A stretch of DNA of 17,801 bases from Pseudomonadota bacterium (GTDB lineage Bacteria; Pseudomonadota; Gammaproteobacteria; Burkholderiales; SHXO01), in NCBI GenBank assembly GCA_023430065.1, contig JAEZCG010000096.1:1-17801 (forward strand), given 5' to 3'. The first letter of the stretch is position 1; each line of letters opens with the position of its first letter. The position numbers and the translations under genes were made by a program. Below are positions 15,275-17,801 of this stretch, piece by piece. The notes beneath the pieces are model-generated. The model saw only the letters and a program-made list of their open reading frames with translations, made no database searches and was not told the DNA's origin.

Positions 15275-16441
15275 ATGCCCGTACCGATCGCCTACAGTGC
15301 GCGCAACCTCGCCACCCGGCGGCTGACCACCGCGCTGACGGTTGCCGGCATGGCGCTGGTGGTATTCGTGTTCGCTACCGTGCTGATGCTGGAGGAAGGC
15401 CTGCGCAGCACATTGGTCGCCACGGGAGCCGCCGATAACGCACTGGTGACGCGGCGCGCCGCAGGCACAGAAGTGCAGAGCGCGGTGGACCGCGAGCAGG
15501 CGGCGGTGGTGGAGATGCGGCCCGAGGTGGCACTGGATGGCGCCGGCGCGCGCATCGTCTCGCGCGAGACCGTCGTGCTGATCTCGCTCGACAAGCGCGG
15601 GTCGGACAAGCCGTCGAACATCGTGATCCGAGGCATCGGTCCGCACGGACTGGCACTGCGCCCGCAGGTCAGGTTCGTCGCCGGCCGCATGTTCCGGCCG
15701 GGTTCGTCCGAGATCGTGGCGGGGCGTGCGATCGGCGGGCGCTTCATCGGCGCGGGCATCGGCGAGACCCTGCGCTTCGGCATGCGCGAGTGGACGGTGG
15801 TCGGCCACTTCGACGCGGGGGGCACCGGCTTCGACTCCGAGATCTGGGGCGATGCCGAGCAGCTCATGCAGGCGTTCCGACGTACGTCGTACTCGTCGGT
15901 GCTGCTGCGCCTGAAGGACGCTGCGCAGTTCGAGCCACTGGAGCGCGCGCTCGAGTCGGATCCGCGCCTGACCGTCGAGGTCAAGCGCGAATCGGTGTTC
16001 TACGCGGAGCAGTCCGAGGTGCTGGCCAATTTCATCCGCATCCTCGGTCTCACCTTGTCCATCATCTTCTCGACCGGTGCGGTGATCGGCGCGATGATCA
16101 CGATGTACGCGGCGGTGGCCAACCGCACCGCGGAGATCGGTACCCTGCGCGCCATCGGTTTCCGCAGCCGCAGCATCCTGATGGCGTTCCTGCTCGAGTC
16201 GCTGTTCATGGGGCTGCTGGGCGGCATGCTGGGCCTCGCGCTCGCCTCGACGATGCAATGGGTGTCGTTCTCCACGATGAACTTCCAGACCTTTTCCGAG
16301 CTGGCCTTCTCGTTCGTCCTGACACCTCGCATCGCACTATGGTCCCTGTCCTTCGCCGTGCTCATGGGATTGCTCGGCGGCTTCCTGCCGGCGGTGCGCG
16401 CGGCGCGCCTCAAGGTGGTCGACGCCCTGCGCGCGGCATAG
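15275..16441 (+). CDS. ABC exporter permease 2 (FtsX/MacB-type)
   Basis: This 388-residue permease has the same FtsX layout as its upstream neighbour: helix at about 20-38, periplasmic domain about 40-250, then helices at about 255-280, 300-325 and 352-372. ANRTAEIGTLRAIGF (282-296) is the ATPase-contact segment. The periplasmic domains of the two permeases look quite different, so they are not a recent duplication. The ATG follows the stop of permease 1 by three bases (TGAGCGATG), a sign of tight translational coupling. It is probably the last gene of the operon, because the next gene has its own spacer of 96 bases with a possible promoter. The substrate cannot be told from sequence; lipids, lipoproteins, peptides or small toxins are all possible for this class. 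Confidence 0.92.
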   Translation: MPVPIAYSARNLATRRLTTALTVAGMALVVFVFATVLMLEEGLRSTLVATGAADNALVTRRAAGTEVQSAVDREQAAVVEMRPEVALDGAGARIVSRETVVLISLDKRGSDKPSNIVIRGIGPHGLALRPQVRFVAGRMFRPGSSEIVAGRAIGGRFIGAGIGETLRFGMREWTVVGHFDAGGTGFDSEIWGDAEQLMQAFRRTSYSSVLLRLKDAAQFEPLERALESDPRLTVEVKRESVFYAEQSEVLANFIRILGLTLSIIFSTGAVIGAMITMYAAVANRTAEIGTLRAIGFRSRSILMAFLLESLFMGLLGGMLGLALASTMQWVSFSTMNFQTFSELAFSFVLTPRIALWSLSFAVLMGLLGGFLPAVRAARLKVVDALRAA

Positions 16442-16451
16442 CGCCGGGGCG

Positions 16452-16466
16452 AGGCGCACAGCGCCT
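16452..16466 (+). terminator. Small hairpin after the ABC operon
   Basis: AGGCGC-ACA-GCGCCT is a perfect 6-bp stem with a 3-base loop, 10 bases after the last permease stop. No T-run follows, so it is at best a weak terminator or a 3'-end stabiliser. Confidence 0.25.
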
Positions 16467-16496
16467 GGTCGGTCCTGGCATCCCGTTGTGCTCGGG

Positions 16497-16502
16497 TACA
16501 CT
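16497..16502 (+). promoter_or_regulatory. Possible -10 box of the DUF2868 gene
   Basis: TACACT lies 35 bases before the ATG at 16538. There is no good -35 at the usual distance, so the call is weak. Confidence 0.3.
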
Positions 16503-16537
16503 CGGCTCCTGCTGCGCCCCCTTTTACACGGCATGCC

Positions 16538-17801
16538 ATGAACGAATCCGACGCGCGCGCCTACCTGCTGGTCAAGGCAGTCGAAGGGACCGACCTCGAG
16601 CGGCGCATCTGGTCCGACGAGGATCGCGCGTGGGCAACGCGTGCCGCGGCGGAAGTGGTCGGCGGCGACGCAGCGCCCGATGCGTTTCTGGCTCGTCGGG
16701 CCGAGCTGGCGCTCGAGCGTCTCGGTGCGCGGCATGCCGCGATCCGGCGCGCGGCGCGAATTGCCACGTGGCGGCCGTGGATCGGCTGGGCAAGCGTGCT
16801 CGCGGCCTTGGTCGCGGGTGTGGTCGTGGACCAGATCGGATCGGGCCGACGTGTGAACGTGCTGGCGTTGCCGCTGCTCGGCCTGCTTGCCTGGAATCTG
16901 CTGGCGTACGTACTCGTCCTCGCACGTGCCGCTGCCGGCCTGGCGGGCCGGTTCGATCTCGCCGGGCCGCTGCGCTCGCTGCTCGGACGGGTTGGGCACG
17001 CGACGCGTCCTTCGCTGCGCGATCGCGAACCGCTGATCGCGCGTGCGCTGGCCCGCTTCGCCGGCGACTGGGCCTCGGCATCGGTCCCGCTCGCGGGGGC
17101 GCGTGTGAGCCGCATCCTGCATCTTGGCGCACTCGCGTTCGCCCTGGGCATCCTGATCGGGATGTACGCACGCGGCATGGTGATGGACTACCGCGCGGGA
17201 TGGGAGAGCACCTTTCTCGACGCGTCGGCGGTGCGCCGGATCCTGGGCGTCGTCCTGGGCCCCGCATCGCAGCTCACCGGCATCGCCCTGCCGGATGCGG
17301 CGCGACTCGATGCGATGCGCCTGCCGCAAGGCACGGGGGAGTTGGCGGCGCCGTGGCTGCATCTGTACGCCGTCACGGTGGGCCTGTACGTGCTGCTGCC
17401 GCGTGCCGCGCTCGCACTCGTCGCCGGCGTGCTCGCGCGCCGTCGCTCGGCGCGGCTGATCGATGTCGGCGCGGACGTCTATGCACAGCGTCTCGTTCGC
17501 CAGTTGCGCGGCGAAGCCTCGCATGTGCGCGTCCTGCCGTACGCGATGCCGCTGTCGGCGGCGGCGCGTGCCAACCTGGTGGCGTTGCTGGCACGCGTCT
17601 ATGGTGCCAAGGCAAGCATCGAGGTGAGTGAACCGGTCGCCTGGGGCGCTGAGGAGGACCTCGATCTCGCCGGGATCGTCCGGAATGTGACGGCGCTGTG
17701 GGTGCTGTTCCCGGCGTCCGCGACGCCGGAGCATGAGAACCACGGCGTCTTCGTGGCAGCGCTGCGGGGGCCGGGGCGGGCCGGCCCCCGCGGGGGGGGG
17801 G
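16538..17801 (+). CDS. DUF2868 membrane protein, 3' truncated
   Basis: This frame starts at ATG 16538 and runs open to the window edge, giving 421 residues without a stop. It looks like a DUF2868 protein, a family of unknown function found mainly in beta- and gammaproteobacteria. I base this on the N-terminal MNESDARAYLLVKAVE, IWSDEDRAWATRAAAE (24-39) and DYRAGWESTFLDAS (217-230). Hydrophobic segments lie at about 82-99, 107-130, 192-211 and 273-298, so it is an inner-membrane protein with cytosolic ends or domains. The C-terminal part (310-410) looks soluble. From memory, DUF2868 genes are commonly followed by a DUF3482 GTPase gene, which would lie just past this edge. The last about 11 residues (GPGRAGPRGGG) come from GC hairpin and poly-G sequence and may not be real. 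The family end should be some tens of residues further. Confidence 0.85.
   Translation, partial: MNESDARAYLLVKAVEGTDLERRIWSDEDRAWATRAAAEVVGGDAAPDAFLARRAELALERLGARHAAIRRAARIATWRPWIGWASVLAALVAGVVVDQIGSGRRVNVLALPLLGLLAWNLLAYVLVLARAAAGLAGRFDLAGPLRSLLGRVGHATRPSLRDREPLIARALARFAGDWASASVPLAGARVSRILHLGALAFALGILIGMYARGMVMDYRAGWESTFLDASAVRRILGVVLGPASQLTGIALPDAARLDAMRLPQGTGELAAPWLHLYAVTVGLYVLLPRAALALVAGVLARRRSARLIDVGADVYAQRLVRQLRGEASHVRVLPYAMPLSAAARANLVALLARVYGAKASIEVSEPVAWGAEEDLDLAGIVRNVTALWVLFPASATPEHENHGVFVAALRGPGRAGPRGGG
17766..17801. other. GC hairpin and poly-G run at the window edge
   Basis: GGGGGCCGG (17766-17774) and CCGGCCCCC (17781-17789) form a perfect 9-bp stem with a 6-base loop. They are followed by GC and ten Gs. 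This looks like a sequencing or assembly failure at strong structure rather than biology. Confidence 0.65.

Noticed and set aside
16476..16491. Sigma-54-like promoter before the DUF2868 gene (TGGCAT followed by TTGTGC)
   Set aside because: The GG to GC spacing is wrong by about two bases, so it does not meet the strict sigma-54 geometry.
15790..17631. 613-codon plus-strand frame across permease 2 and the last gene
   Set aside because: It overlaps two genes with clear membrane-protein character and crosses the spacer between them; its translation is Arg/Gly/Ala-rich without motifs.

Overview
The window is a high-GC, gene-dense stretch of bacterial chromosome. It looks like a betaproteobacterium, probably Burkholderiales or a relative. 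I infer this from the GC-rich codon use, the gene families present and the DUF2868 protein at the right end; no marker gene settles it. It reads like one metagenomic contig. The left end breaks inside a tandem repeat, and the right end breaks at a strong GC hairpin followed by ten Gs inside an open gene. I saw no rRNA, tRNA, CRISPR array or transposase.

Layout from left to right. (1) Positions 1-305 hold about 2.6 copies of a 117-118 bp tandem repeat. Two copies contain a 30-32 bp piece of the neighbouring hyi gene. (2) hyi (hydroxypyruvate isomerase, minus strand) is divergent from a Baeyer-Villiger monooxygenase (plus strand). (3) About 500 bp without a recognisable gene follows. (4) A MoxR-type AAA+ ATPase and a von Willebrand A (CoxE-like) protein form a plus-strand pair, separated by an imperfect inverted-repeat element of the same style as the left-end repeat. 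(5) A minus-strand pair holds a GspE/PilB-type secretion or pilus ATPase and, 11 nt downstream, a PAS-PAS-GAF-PAS-GGDEF-EAL enzyme that could make and break cyclic di-GMP. (6) A divergent control region precedes an ammonium transporter. It has a good sigma-54 promoter and two NtrC-like sites 31 bp apart, the layout expected for nitrogen-starvation control. (7) A four-gene plus-strand operon encodes an ABC exporter: membrane-fusion protein, ATPase and two different MacB/FtsX-type permeases. (8) A truncated DUF2868 membrane protein ends the window.

Two items stand out. The first is the repeat array carrying a copied piece of the adjacent gene, together with a second, related repeat 4 kb away. 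The second is the pair in which an orphan GspE/PilB-like ATPase is co-transcribed with a dual-domain c-di-GMP enzyme, opposite a sigma-54/NtrC-controlled amt gene. No gene cluster here clearly amounts to a new defence or mobile system. The MoxR-vWA pair, the DUF2868 protein and the GspE-GGDEF-EAL unit are the least understood genes.
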